Shown: positions 32,627 to 43,711 of the stretch, piece after piece | How positions within the stretch are numbered: position 1 is the first letter of the stretch | How the letters are laid out: each line of letters opens with the position of its first letter | Position numbers and translations under genes: made by a program | Notes under the pieces: model-generated | Database searches by the model: none | Told to the model about the DNA's origin: nothing | The model's input: the letters and a program-made list of their open reading frames with translations, nothing else | DNA from: Streptomyces sp. CC208A | Lineage (GTDB): Bacteria > Actinomycetota > Actinomycetes > Streptomycetales > Streptomycetaceae | Direction: 5' to 3' | Length of the DNA: 64,000 nucleotides | Assembly (NCBI RefSeq): GCF_030010625.1 | Contig: NZ_JASCXN010000018.1 | Span: forward strand, 62,001-126,000

Positions 32627-33634
32627 TCAGAGCGGCGGCTGCGAGAGGTAGCCGCTCTGGACGGCTCGCATCCCCGCCTGGAAGCGGCTTTTGGCGCCCA
32701 GGCGGGTGAGGAGGCCGGTGATCACGCGGCCCACCGTCCGGGTGGAGACGCCCAGGCTGTGGGCGATGGACTCGTCGGTGCGTCCCTCGGCCATCAGCCG
32801 CAGTACGGCGAGCTGTTGGCGGGTGAGGGCGTCGGGTTCGCAGGCCGCGGAGGCGGTCGGGCCGAGCGGGGTCGCCGTCTCCCACATGTGCTCGAAGAGC
32901 GTCACCAGCAGGGAGGTCAGACCGGGGCTGGTGACGAGGGCCGCCGCGGCCGCCGTGTTCCTGGCGTCCACGGCCACCAGCGCGCTGTGCCGGTCCACGA
33001 TCGTGAGGCGGTTGGGCAGCACGGGTCTGGTACGGACGTGGGCCCCCACGCCTTCCAGCCAGTTGGCGTACTCCCAGGCCCGGTTGTCGTGGCGGATGCT
33101 GTCCAGGTAGATGGTCCGCATGACGATGCCCTGCTCGACGTTCCGCAGGTTCAGCGGACGGGCCGCCTCGATGCTCGCCTCGGACATCGACGAGTCGGGC
33201 GCGAGGCACAGCACCTCGGAGCGGGTCCCGGCGGACAGCAGCTCGATCTGGTCGCGGATCGCGTCGATGCCCTCCAGGTAGCGGACTCCGGACTTGCCGG
33301 AGTCGTGCGGTGAGGAGTCGGCTATCTCGGCCATCAGCTCGACGACGGCGGCCCTGGTGGCCTCCATGCGCTGCTGCTGGGCGGCGAGTTCGGCCTGCTG
33401 CCGGGCGTGGAGGAGCTGGAGGGCCAGTCGCGGGTCGATGGGCCGGCCGTGCTCGGGATCGGTGTCGCCGCCCCGCAGCAGGGCCATCTCGCTCAGCAGG
33501 GCCAGCGACCGGCGGACCTCGTCCGCGGACAGGCCGAGCCGCTGCGCCAGTTCCTGAACTCCGTCCTGCGGGTTGGCCAGTTTGCACCGGTAGACCGATG
33601 CGGTCACCTCGTCGAGTTCCAGCCGTTCGAGCAT
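32627..33634 (-). CDS. LuxR-type regulator with TrmB-like N-terminus
   Basis: This 335-residue regulator of a large Streptomyces family has an N-terminal TrmB-like winged helix (QDGVQELAQRLGLSADEVRRSLALL), a central PLD-like sensor region (residues 110-250; VVLCLAP-type strand, TIVDRHSALVAVD) and a C-terminal LuxR helix-turn-helix (LTRQQLAVLRLMAEGRTDESIAHSLGVSTRTVGRVI, read in two halves). It starts at 33634 behind GGGGGAG. It is divergent from the small gene at 33846. Confidence 0.87.
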   Translation of the reverse strand: MLERLELDEVTASVYRCKLANPQDGVQELAQRLGLSADEVRRSLALLSEMALLRGGDTDPEHGRPIDPRLALQLLHARQQAELAAQQQRMEATRAAVVELMAEIADSSPHDSGKSGVRYLEGIDAIRDQIELLSAGTRSEVLCLAPDSSMSEASIEAARPLNLRNVEQGIVMRTIYLDSIRHDNRAWEYANWLEGVGAHVRTRPVLPNRLTIVDRHSALVAVDARNTAAAAALVTSPGLTSLLVTLFEHMWETATPLGPTASAACEPDALTRQQLAVLRLMAEGRTDESIAHSLGVSTRTVGRVITGLLTRLGAKSRFQAGMRAVQSGYLSQPPL

Positions 33635-33845
33635 GGCCGCCCACTCCCCCCTGAATGTTTCACGCCATCGCGGGTCACCGGACCCGCGTACGAGCGTCAG
33701 GCTAGTCGGGCCGCCCCGCCCGTGACGGGCCCGTGATCATGAAAGTGGGCGGAGTTTTCTGGCTGATCCGACGAAAACGGGGCACGGGGAGAAACGTGCG
33801 CGTCCCGTTTCCGGGCAGAACACGGCAATGAATCGGGAGGATTCC

Positions 33846-34136
33846 ATGTACCTGGTGCACCTGCGCCTGAGGGCCCCGGCCGGGGCCCCCGAGCTGCCGG
33901 AGGGCCTTGAGGACGCCCTCCGCGCCGCCGAACCGGCAGTCGAACTCGTCATCCGGCACGAGCGCCCCGACGCCGCCCCCGTCCTCGGTTTTTACCTGCG
34001 CGCACCCGACCTCGACACCGCCGAACGGCTGGCCGCGACGGCCTGGTACCTCGCCGTCCGCGACCGGCCCGCCGTCCACGCGTGGACCCTCCTCAAGGCC
34101 GAGGTGCCGCTGCTGCTCATCGACGAACCGGCCTGA
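33846..34136 (+). CDS. Small conserved-type hypothetical protein
   Basis: This 96-residue acidic protein (MYLVHLRLRAP start, DAAPVLGFYLRAPDLDTAERLAATAWYLA centre, split here by an Ala-rich helix) has an alternating strand/helix pattern resembling a ferredoxin-like fold. The ATG at 33846 with GGGAGG is preferred over an ATG at 33828. Its function is unknown. It is divergent from the LuxR/TrmB regulator, which may control it. Confidence 0.7.
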   Translation: MYLVHLRLRAPAGAPELPEGLEDALRAAEPAVELVIRHERPDAAPVLGFYLRAPDLDTAERLAATAWYLAVRDRPAVHAWTLLKAEVPLLLIDEPA

Positions 34137-34300
34137 TCCGGCGCTCCCCGATACCGCCGATCACCCCGCCGGAGCCCGCCCTGTCGTATCCCCGACATGT
34201 CGCCTCCAGGACAGCCTGAACCTCTTCTCACCCCTCTCACCTGCGACAACACTGGTTCCTGTCAGCAAGCAACGTCGCAACTTCTCGGGGGAATCCGGTC

Positions 34301-34474
34301 ATGCTCAGCCGTCTCAAGGCCACCACGCTCGTCGCCGTCACCGCCACCGCGCTCGTCGCGGGAGCGTTCACCGCCGCCGGTGTCCTCGCACCCGCCGGGG
34401 CCGACAGCGTGACGTACCAGGCCGACTGGCGCTGGGACTCCGCTCCGGTCGACATCGAGGGAGCGGACAGCTGA
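34301..34474 (+). CDS. Small secreted peptide (57 residues)
   Basis: This short gene has a classic signal peptide: a basic start (MLSRLK), a hydrophobic core to about residue 30, and a cleavage-like APAGADS site. It leaves a mature peptide of roughly 23 residues, rich in Trp, Asp and Ser (SVTYQADWRWDSAPVDIEG). The upstream GGGGGAATCCGGTC gives a weak ribosome site. It precedes a DUF4096-type gene by 80 bp. The function is unknown; similar short secreted peptides in actinomycetes include signalling peptides. Confidence 0.55.
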   Translation: MLSRLKATTLVAVTATALVAGAFTAAGVLAPAGADSVTYQADWRWDSAPVDIEGADS

Positions 34475-34554
34475 CCGCCGGCCCGCTCGTCGGGAGCCGG
34501 CAGCGGCCACGGACCGGTCCGAGGCCCTCCCACCCGGCCCACCCGGCCCGGCCG

Positions 34555-34992
34555 GTGGGACCCGATCGAGCCACCGTCTTCCTCCTGGCGCCGGGAACCG
34601 GCCGCTTCTCGTGGCTCGCGCCGATGGCGCTCTGGCCGCTCGCACGTCACCTGCTCCCCGCCGACGCGATCCGTCTCCAGGGCGGCGGCACCCGCCGGGC
34701 GGACGAGGAGGCCGTGTTCGCCGCCGTCCTCTACGTCCTGGTGAGCGGCGAGTCCTGGCGCGCGCTGCCGAAGAGCTTCCCGGTCTCCTGGCAGAACGCC
34801 CACCGGCGGTTCGGCCAGTGGTGCGAGGAGGGCCTGTGGGTCCGGATGGCGGAGACCGCCCGGACCGCGCCCCAAGTCCCCCCGTCCGTACGGGAATGGG
34901 CCGATCGCATCGCCGAGACGGCCCGGTCCCGCCGCGCGGAGCCGCCGTCCCCGTACCCCGTGAACCCGTACCCCGTGAACCCGGACGTCTGA
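34555..34992 (+). CDS. Transposase-type DUF4096 domain protein, no catalytic domain
   Basis: The segment ADEEAVFAAVLYVLVSGESWRALP ... WQNAHRRFGQWCEEGLWVRM (quoted in parts) is the N-terminal DNA-binding DUF4096 domain of IS5/IS402-type transposases. The frame ends about 50 residues later in a Pro-rich tail (PYPVNPYPVNP) with no DDE catalytic domain. It may be an insertion-sequence remnant or a domesticated regulator of the neighbouring peptide gene. The GTG at 34555 is the furthest plausible start; the ATG at 34624 is an alternative. No inverted repeats were seen. Confidence 0.55.
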   Translation: MGPDRATVFLLAPGTGRFSWLAPMALWPLARHLLPADAIRLQGGGTRRADEEAVFAAVLYVLVSGESWRALPKSFPVSWQNAHRRFGQWCEEGLWVRMAETARTAPQVPPSVREWADRIAETARSRRAEPPSPYPVNPYPVNPDV

Positions 34993-35138
34993 ACCCGGAC
35001 GCCTGAAAGCGGACGCCCCCTCACCGGTCGGCGCCGCCCCCCCTGCTCTGTCATGCCCTGATCACGCCCGCGCGCCCCGGCGCGTGGCCGTGTCACCCCG
35101 TGCTTCGTCCTTCCCTGCTCCCCTCCGAAAGGTCCGTC

Positions 35139-36758
35139 ATGCGCAGATCCGCGCTCCCCATCGTGGCCGCCGTGTCCATGGCCCTGCTGCTCCCGCAGCA
35201 GTTCTCGGCCTCCGCCTCCGCCGAGGAGGTGCCCAGCGCGCCCCTCGCCGCGGGCGAGATCCAGAACATCGGCCCCGGCGTGTACCAGTCCGAGACCGAC
35301 AGCTACCAGGTCTTCGAGAACGACGTCGCGGTCGGTCTCATGGGCCGTACGCACACCGTCACCGGCCAGGCGCAGGGGATCTCACAGGCCCAGGACGCAC
35401 CTGGCAACCGCTCCGACCTCGGAGTCTTCGGTCCCAGCTGGGAAGCCGAGTTCGTCGGTGGCCAGCTGAACCGCACGCTGGTCCAGGACTCGGGGTCGAT
35501 CACCACCAGCGACCTGGACAGCGGCGCGTCCACCCGCTACGAGCTGACCGAGTCCATGGACGGTCCGGGCGGCGGCAGCATCAACACCTACACGGCGTCC
35601 GACGGCTCGACCCTGGTCGAGAACGTGGTGTGGGACGACCTCGCCGGTGAGATGAGGTCGAGCATCACCGAGACGCTGAACGTCGACCTGGCCACCGCGG
35701 TCGAGGGCGACGACGTCCCCGTCGACGCGGACGGCAACCCCATCCCGGCGGCCGACCTCAAGCCCACCTACACCTGGAAGCAGGTGTCCGGCACCGGTGA
35801 CACCTGGCGCGTCACGAGCGTCGGCAACAAGGCGTACAAGCCCACCGCGATCTCCTACGACGCCCAGGGCCGCGTCGCCACCGTCAGCGAGCCCTCCCGC
35901 GGCGAGGCCCCCGCGCAGTCCCTCGCCGTGACCTACGCCACCGCGACCACCGCGACGGGCGCGACCCTCGGCGACGTGGCCGGCCAGGTCAAGGACATCA
36001 CGGTCACCAGCGGCCAGACCGTCCAGACGCTGGCCCGCTACAGCTACGACGCCTCCGGTCTGCTCCGCGAGGTCACCAACCCCGCCGAGGGCAGCGAGCT
36101 CAGCTCCTACACCTACGACGGCGACGACCGCCTCTCGACCCTGACGAGCGGCGCCGGCGGCGACTGGGAGCTGACGTTCAGCGGCGACGCCGCCGCCCCG
36201 CAGGCAGTCGAGACCAGCGGTGTCCTCCCGGACGCCGGCTCCATCGCGCCCGGCCAGGAACAGCCCGACGGGGTCAGCCCGCCCGCCGAGAACTTCGTCG
36301 ACGGGGAGATCACCGACCCGCAGGCCAACCCGCGCTCCTGCTCCTCCCCGATGGCGTGGATCCGGTGGTGGGGCAACTGCAGCACCGCGGTCGCCCATTA
36401 CGGCTGGAGGTGGCCGTCCTGGAAGAAGACGCCCACCGGCTACTGGGTCCGCGGTGTCTTCTACGACCACTGCACCGACTCGTACGACAGGCCCCTCGGC
36501 TTCGACTTCCGCGCCGCGTGCGACGCGCACGACTACGCCTACGGAACCATCGGCAACGCCTACAAGGGTTACAGCTACTACCTGGACCGCAACAAGGGCA
36601 TCGCCAGCGACGTCGCGTTCTACAACCTGATGCGCTACAACACCTGCCCGGCCTATGCCTGGTGGAAGCGGGACACCTGCAACAAGCTGGCCTACACCTA
36701 CTACACCGGCGTGCTCTACGGCGGAAGCCCGAAGAACGGCGCCTACGCCACGCGATGA
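35139..36758 (+). CDS. Secreted YD-repeat protein with C-terminal phospholipase A2 domain
   Basis: This 539-residue exported protein has a signal peptide (residues 1-28, SASASA site), a beta-rich region with Rhs/YD-type repeats (YSYDASGLLREVTNP and YTYDGDDRLSTLTSG, about 300-345), a Pro-rich linker (near 370-390) and a C-terminal prokaryotic phospholipase A2 domain. The PLA2 active site is CDAHDYAYG (Cys461, His464-Asp465 dyad), with further Cys residues for disulfides. It would hydrolyse phospholipids outside the cell. The ATG at 35139 has GAAAGG upstream. The architecture is like a small polymorphic toxin. No immunity gene is obvious: the next gene is a protease. Confidence 0.88.
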   Translation: MRRSALPIVAAVSMALLLPQQFSASASAEEVPSAPLAAGEIQNIGPGVYQSETDSYQVFENDVAVGLMGRTHTVTGQAQGISQAQDAPGNRSDLGVFGPSWEAEFVGGQLNRTLVQDSGSITTSDLDSGASTRYELTESMDGPGGGSINTYTASDGSTLVENVVWDDLAGEMRSSITETLNVDLATAVEGDDVPVDADGNPIPAADLKPTYTWKQVSGTGDTWRVTSVGNKAYKPTAISYDAQGRVATVSEPSRGEAPAQSLAVTYATATTATGATLGDVAGQVKDITVTSGQTVQTLARYSYDASGLLREVTNPAEGSELSSYTYDGDDRLSTLTSGAGGDWELTFSGDAAAPQAVETSGVLPDAGSIAPGQEQPDGVSPPAENFVDGEITDPQANPRSCSSPMAWIRWWGNCSTAVAHYGWRWPSWKKTPTGYWVRGVFYDHCTDSYDRPLGFDFRAACDAHDYAYGTIGNAYKGYSYYLDRNKGIASDVAFYNLMRYNTCPAYAWWKRDTCNKLAYTYYTGVLYGGSPKNGAYATR

Positions 36759-36925
36759 GTCGCCGATCCGGCGCTCAGACGATCAGGCGATCAACCCCCA
36801 GCAGTTCCGGGTGAGTTGACGGAACCGAGCGGGCCGGGCCGCTGACGAACCGGCGGCCCCGCCCCGCTCCGCACCTCCTCCCCGCCCCGTACCTCACCTC
36901 CCACACTTCTCGATGGAGCCCCCCT

Positions 36926-39703
<2,778 letters not shown>

Positions 39704-39751
39704 CGCCGGTACATCGCCTGACCGACCCCTGAGCGGAACCGCTCGCTCCAC

Positions 39752-39784
39752 GGCGGCCCGGGAGGACCCTCCTCCCGGGCCGCC
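39752..39784 (+). terminator. Hairpin terminator after the protease gene
   Basis: There is a perfect 14-bp stem (39752-39765 with 39771-39784) and a 5-nt loop, 48 bp past the stop. Confidence 0.8.
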
Positions 39785-39798
39785 GTCCCGTTCACGGC

Positions 39799-40023
39799 CT
39801 ACCCGGCAGCGCGCCGGGCGAGAGCGACGTTCGCGGTGACGGAGAAGGCGAGGCCGTTGGCGAGGCACGGGGTCAGTCCCTGGGAGACCTCCGAGGAGAT
39901 CCGGTCCCGGTCGGGCGGGGCGATGGCCGGGAGGGGCGCGGAGCCGAGGAAGGCCTCCACCCACTCGCGGGCCGGGGCGCAGCGGACGGTGCGGGTGGTG
40001 CGGGTGACGGTGGCGTCCTGGAA
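39799..40023 (-). pseudogene. C-terminal remnant, possibly of a SAM-dependent methyltransferase
   Basis: The reverse strand encodes about 74 residues (TRTVRCAPAREWVEAFLGS ... SVTANVALARRAAG) that read like the end of a methyltransferase-fold protein and stop naturally at 39799. Upstream the frame runs into antisense of the adjoining oxidase fragment, so no N-terminus exists. It is a fragment joined to unrelated sequence at about 40023. The family assignment is tentative. Confidence 0.4.
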
Positions 40024-40482
40024 ACCGGCCTCCAGACCATGCTCGACACCGGCGTCCCGGCGGGCTGGCACTACTACTGGAAGTCGACCGGTCTGCGCGA
40101 GCTCGCCGACCCCGTGATCGACACCCTGGTCGAGCGGGCCGCCTGGGCCCAGTCGACGCGCAGCCACGCCCTCCTCTTCCACCTCGGCGGCGCGATCGCC
40201 GACCAGGACCCCGCCGCCACCGCCTTCACCCGGCGCGACGTGCCCCACGAGCTCGACGTCAACGCGGTCTGGCCGCCCCACCAGCCCATCGGCCCCGCGG
40301 AGCGCGCCTGGGCCAGGGACTTCGTCACCGCCCTCGTCCCGTACCGGAGCGGCGTCCACGTGAACTTCCTCGACCACGACGACCACGACCGGCGGGCGGA
40401 GGCGTTCGACGCGGAGACCGCCGCCCGCCTCGCGCGGGTGCGGCACCGGTACGACCCGGAGGGGGTGCTGCGGCCGGACTGA
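40024..40482 (+). pseudogene. C-terminal fragment of a berberine-bridge-type oxidase
   Basis: About 150 residues correspond to the C-terminal part of a BBE-family flavoprotein (GWHYYWKSTGLREL, VPHELDVNAVWPP, VHVNFLDHDD, YDPEGVLRPD). They are clearly related in layout to the intact protein at 31088-32458. The FAD-binding half is missing. It may have been lost in the same event that fused it tail-to-tail with the methyltransferase-like remnant. Confidence 0.7.
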
Positions 40483-40597
40483 TCGCGCGGGCGCGCGAGG
40501 CGGCGGCGTACGAGCGTGGGCATGCGAGGCGGCGGCGTACGAATGGAACGCCTTCCGCCCCTCTCCTAAAATTGAGGTGCGCGTCTCGGGAGGTGTC

Positions 40598-40648
40598 ATG
40601 GAACAGACCGGGGAAGGCGTCCCCCGTGGCCGTGACCGGCGATCTTGA
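40598..40648 (+). promoter_or_regulatory. Upstream mini-ORF overlapping the LuxR start
   Basis: A 16-codon reading frame starts at an ATG with the best ribosome site in the region (GGGAGG, four bases away) and ends at 40648, 20 bp inside the LuxR-type gene in another frame. Either it tunes translation of the regulator, or an indel lies here and this ATG is the true start. Confidence 0.4.
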
Positions 40649-42269
40649 GCGTGGCCGGGCGGCCTTCGCCGGACGGCGGTGGGCCGAGGCCCACAAGGCG
40701 CTCGAACGCGCGGACCGGCTGACCCCGCTGGGGCCCGAGGATCTCGAACTCCTCGCCATGGCCGCCCATCTGACCGGCCGTCACGAGGAGATGGTGGGCG
40801 TGGCGGAGCGGGCGTACGGCGCGTACCTGGAGGCCGGGCGGCCGCTGCGGGCGGTGCGCTGCGCCTTCTGGGCGGGGGCCGATCTGGCGTACAGGGGGGA
40901 GACGGGCCGCGCCGGCGGATGGTTCGGGCGGGCGCGGCGGCTGGTCGACGCGGAGGAGGACGCCTGCGCCGAGGAGGGCTATCTGCTCATCCCGGTCATC
41001 GAGGCGCAGCGGGCCGGCGGCGACCACGCCGGCGCCCGCGCCACGGCGGCCAGGGCCGCCGCGATCGCGGAACGGTTCGGGGACGCGGACCTCCTCGCCC
41101 TCGCCCTGAACGAGCAGGGGCACTCCCTGGTCAGGGAGGGCCGGGTCGAGGAAGGGCTCGGACTCCTCGACGAGGCCATGGTGGCCGCCGTCTCGGGCGA
41201 CCTCTCCCCCATCGTCACCGGCGTCGTCTACTGCGAGGTGATCGACGTCTGCGGCGCGGTGTACGAGCTCCGCCGCGTCCAGGAGTGGACGGAGGCGCTG
41301 ACGTCCTGGTGCGAGCGGCAGCCCGACCTGGTGGCCTTCAGCGGCCGGTGCCACCTGAACCGTGCCGCGATCATGCAGCTGCACGGCGCGTGGCCGGACG
41401 CGCTGGTGGAGGCGGAACGGGCGGGCGAGCTGTTCCGGCAGGAGGCGCACCCGGCCGGGGCCGCCCAGGCCCTCTGCCAACAGGCGGAGATCCACCGCCT
41501 GCGAGGGGCGCTCGGGGCGGCCGAGGAGGCGTACCGGGACGCCGGCCGGGTCGGCGGGGACCCGCAGCCGGGCCTCGCCCTGCTGCGCCTGGCCCAGGGG
41601 GACGGGGCCGCCGCGGCCGCCGCGATCCGCCGGGTGGCCGACGAGACCACCGAGCCCCTGGACCGGGCGCGGCTGCTGCCCGCCCGCGTCGAGATCGCGC
41701 TGGCCGCGGGCGACACGGAGACGGCGCGCGACGCCTGTGACGAGCTCGGGACGATCGCGGAGAAGTACCGGTGCCGCGTCCTGCGGGTGATCGCGGCGAC
41801 CGCCCGCGGCGCGGTCGAGCTGGCGGCCGGTGACGCACGGTCCGCCCTGATCGCCCTCCGCGAGGCCGAGCGGGGATGGCAGGAGCTGGACGCCCCGTAC
41901 GAGACCGCGCGGACGCGCACGCACCTCGGCAGGGCGTGCCGGGCGCTGGGCGACGAGGAGACGGCGGCCCTCGAACTGGAGGCGGCCCGCGCGGAGTTCG
42001 AGCGGCTCGGGGCGGGGCCGGACGTGGCGCGGGTCGACGCGATCACCTCGGGTGCGCGAGAGACGGCCGGTCCCGTACTGGGGCTGACGGCGCGGGAGCA
42101 GGCCGTGCTGCGGCTCGTCGCGGCCGGGAAGCGCAACCGGGAGATCGCCGCCGCTCTCGTCATCAGCGAGCACACCGTCGCCCGGCACCTCCAGAACATC
42201 TTCGCCAAGCTGGACGTGGACTCCCGGACGGCGGCGAGCGCCAAGGCGCACGAGCACCACCTGGTCTGA
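40626..42269 (+). CDS. LuxR-family regulator with TPR-like N-terminus
   Basis: This 547-residue protein has a long helical, Ala-rich TPR-like region (residues 1-470) and a C-terminal LuxR helix-turn-helix (LTAREQAVLRLVAAGKRNREIAAAL, then ISEHTVARHLQNIFAKLDVDSR; read in two parts). It lacks the P-loop of LAL/MalT regulators. The likely start is the GTG at 40626 (GGGAAGG upstream); the neighbouring in-frame GTG at 40632 is possible. It is followed by tandem palindromic repeats and the two-gene hydrolase unit, which it probably regulates. Confidence 0.85.
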   Translation: MAVTGDLERGRAAFAGRRWAEAHKALERADRLTPLGPEDLELLAMAAHLTGRHEEMVGVAERAYGAYLEAGRPLRAVRCAFWAGADLAYRGETGRAGGWFGRARRLVDAEEDACAEEGYLLIPVIEAQRAGGDHAGARATAARAAAIAERFGDADLLALALNEQGHSLVREGRVEEGLGLLDEAMVAAVSGDLSPIVTGVVYCEVIDVCGAVYELRRVQEWTEALTSWCERQPDLVAFSGRCHLNRAAIMQLHGAWPDALVEAERAGELFRQEAHPAGAAQALCQQAEIHRLRGALGAAEEAYRDAGRVGGDPQPGLALLRLAQGDGAAAAAAIRRVADETTEPLDRARLLPARVEIALAAGDTETARDACDELGTIAEKYRCRVLRVIAATARGAVELAAGDARSALIALREAERGWQELDAPYETARTRTHLGRACRALGDEETAALELEAARAEFERLGAGPDVARVDAITSGARETAGPVLGLTAREQAVLRLVAAGKRNREIAAALVISEHTVARHLQNIFAKLDVDSRTAASAKAHEHHLV

Positions 42270-42276
42270 CGCCGGT

Positions 42277-42328
42277 GTGGTCGGACCGGCGCGGTCGGAC
42301 CGGCGTGGTCGGACCGGCGTGGTCGGAA
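42277..42328 (+). repeat. Tandem 14-bp repeats containing a GGTCGGACC palindrome
   Basis: Three full copies (42277-42290, 42291-42304, 42305-42318) and a partial fourth of the unit GTGGTCGGACCGGC lie between the LuxR gene stop and the hydrolase start. Each copy holds the palindrome GGTCGGACC. The 14-bp period and the position fit an operator array, most likely for the LuxR-type regulator next door. Confidence 0.7.
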
Positions 42329-42423
42329 AGAACCACGCCTCGTCCCCTGGCCGGATTGGTGATTCCGGTCGATGCCGCCCGCCGCCGCCCCGAGGACGCT
42401 GGAAGCGGATGGAGGTGGCAGAG

Positions 42424-43311
42424 ATGACCAAGCCCGCCGCCACCGGCGACGAGATCCGCGAACGGCTCCTCGCCGGCTTCCCCGCCACGGAACGACGCAT
42501 CGACCCGGCCGGCATCCCGACGGCCGTACTGGAAGGAGGCGAAGGACCACCGCTCGTCCTCCTGCACGGCGCGGGTGAGTTCGCCGCGACCTGGATGCGC
42601 GTGATGCCGGACCTGATGGAGACGCATCGCGTGATCGCCCCCGACCTGCCCGGCCACGGCGCCTCCGGACCGGGCGAAGGCCCCCTGAAGGCCGACCGCG
42701 TCCTCAGCTGGCTCGGCGAGCTGATCGAGCGGACCTGCGCCTCGCGGCCCGTCCTGGCGGGCCACCTGCTCGGCGGCGCGATCGCCGCCCGGTTCGCCTG
42801 CGACCACGGGGACCGGCTCGCCCGCCTGGTCCTGGTGGACGCGTACGGCCTCGCCCGCTTCCGCCCCGCTCCGAAGTTCGCCCTCGCGATGGTCCGCTTC
42901 GTGGCGCGGCCCACGGAACGCTCCCGGGACCAGCTGATGGACGCCTGCATGGTCGACCTGGGCGCGCTGCGCCGGCAGCTCGGCGAGCAGATGGAGCTGA
43001 TGGAGGCGTACATGCTCGGCGGCGCCCGCACACGCGACCAGAAGGCCGTTCTGCGCGGCCTCATGCCCGCCTTCGCGATGGCCCCGATCCCGGCGGCCGA
43101 CCTGGCCCGCATCCCGGTGCCCACGGCCCTGATCTGCGGACGGCACGACCTCCAGGTCGGGCTGAAGGTGGCGGAGGCCGCGAGCGCCCGTCACGGATGG
43201 CCGCTGCACGTGATCGAGAACGCCGCCGACGACCCCGCCTTCGAACAGCCCGAAGCCTTCCTGGAAGCGCTGCGGACGGAGATCGGCACCCCTCTCACGC
43301 ACACCACATGA
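42424..43311 (+). CDS. Alpha/beta-hydrolase-fold protein lacking the catalytic Ser
   Basis: This 295-residue alpha/beta-hydrolase has a normal oxyanion turn (LVLLHGAGEFAATW) and APDLPGHGAS block. The nucleophile elbow reads GHLLGG, so the Ser of G-H-S-L-G-G is Leu, and the usual terminal G-H-x-P-x-x-E-x-P-E motif reads DDPAFEQPE, with Asp in place of His. It should not be a serine hydrolase; it may bind a ligand or work by another mechanism. The start at 42424 has GGAGG eight bases upstream. It is 39 bp upstream of the gene at 43351. Confidence 0.88.
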   Translation: MTKPAATGDEIRERLLAGFPATERRIDPAGIPTAVLEGGEGPPLVLLHGAGEFAATWMRVMPDLMETHRVIAPDLPGHGASGPGEGPLKADRVLSWLGELIERTCASRPVLAGHLLGGAIAARFACDHGDRLARLVLVDAYGLARFRPAPKFALAMVRFVARPTERSRDQLMDACMVDLGALRRQLGEQMELMEAYMLGGARTRDQKAVLRGLMPAFAMAPIPAADLARIPVPTALICGRHDLQVGLKVAEAASARHGWPLHVIENAADDPAFEQPEAFLEALRTEIGTPLTHTT

Positions 43312-43350
43312 CCCCACGGAACACAGACGCCCGACCATGAGGAGGCAGTG

Positions 43351-43629
43351 ATGACGATCGTCATGCTCCTGGACAACCCCCACGGTTCACAGGAGATCTA
43401 CGACAGGGCCCGGGAGCGGCTGGGCCTGCGGGACAAGCCCGCCGGCGGCATCTTCCACGCCGCGGGACCGAGCCCCAGCGGCGGCTGGAGGGTCATCGAG
43501 CTCTGGGAGTCGGAGGAGGAGGCGAAGCGATTCGTCAAGGAGCGTCTCGCCCCCGCCCTCCAGGCCGTCGGCGCGGAGGGCCCGCCCCCGACACCGCAGT
43601 TCTCGCCGGTCCACAACTACATGACCTGA
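43351..43629 (+). CDS. Small dimeric alpha/beta-barrel-like protein
   Basis: This 92-residue protein (MTIVMLLDNPHGSQEIYD start, GGWRVIELWESEEEAKRF, FVKERLAPALQAVG) has the beta-alpha-beta pattern and WESEEEAKRF motif of the dimeric alpha/beta-barrel (ABM/EthD-like) superfamily. The start at 43351 is fixed by GGAGG, with a GTG at 43348 less likely. It forms an operon with the inactive-looking hydrolase. Its function is unknown. Confidence 0.75.
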   Translation: MTIVMLLDNPHGSQEIYDRARERLGLRDKPAGGIFHAAGPSPSGGWRVIELWESEEEAKRFVKERLAPALQAVGAEGPPPTPQFSPVHNYMT

Positions 43630-43641
43630 CGTGTCATGACG

Positions 43642-43674
43642 ACGCGGCCCCAGGCCCCTGACCTGGGGCCGCGT
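43642..43674. terminator. Bidirectional hairpin terminator between convergent genes
   Basis: A 13-bp stem (43642-43654 with 43662-43674) and a 7-nt loop lie between the small barrel protein (stop 43629) and the beta-lactamase-fold gene (stop 43712). Confidence 0.8.
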
Positions 43675-43711
43675 GGGAGGCAGGGGGCCACTTCCGGGCA
43701 GCGCGCCCCCG

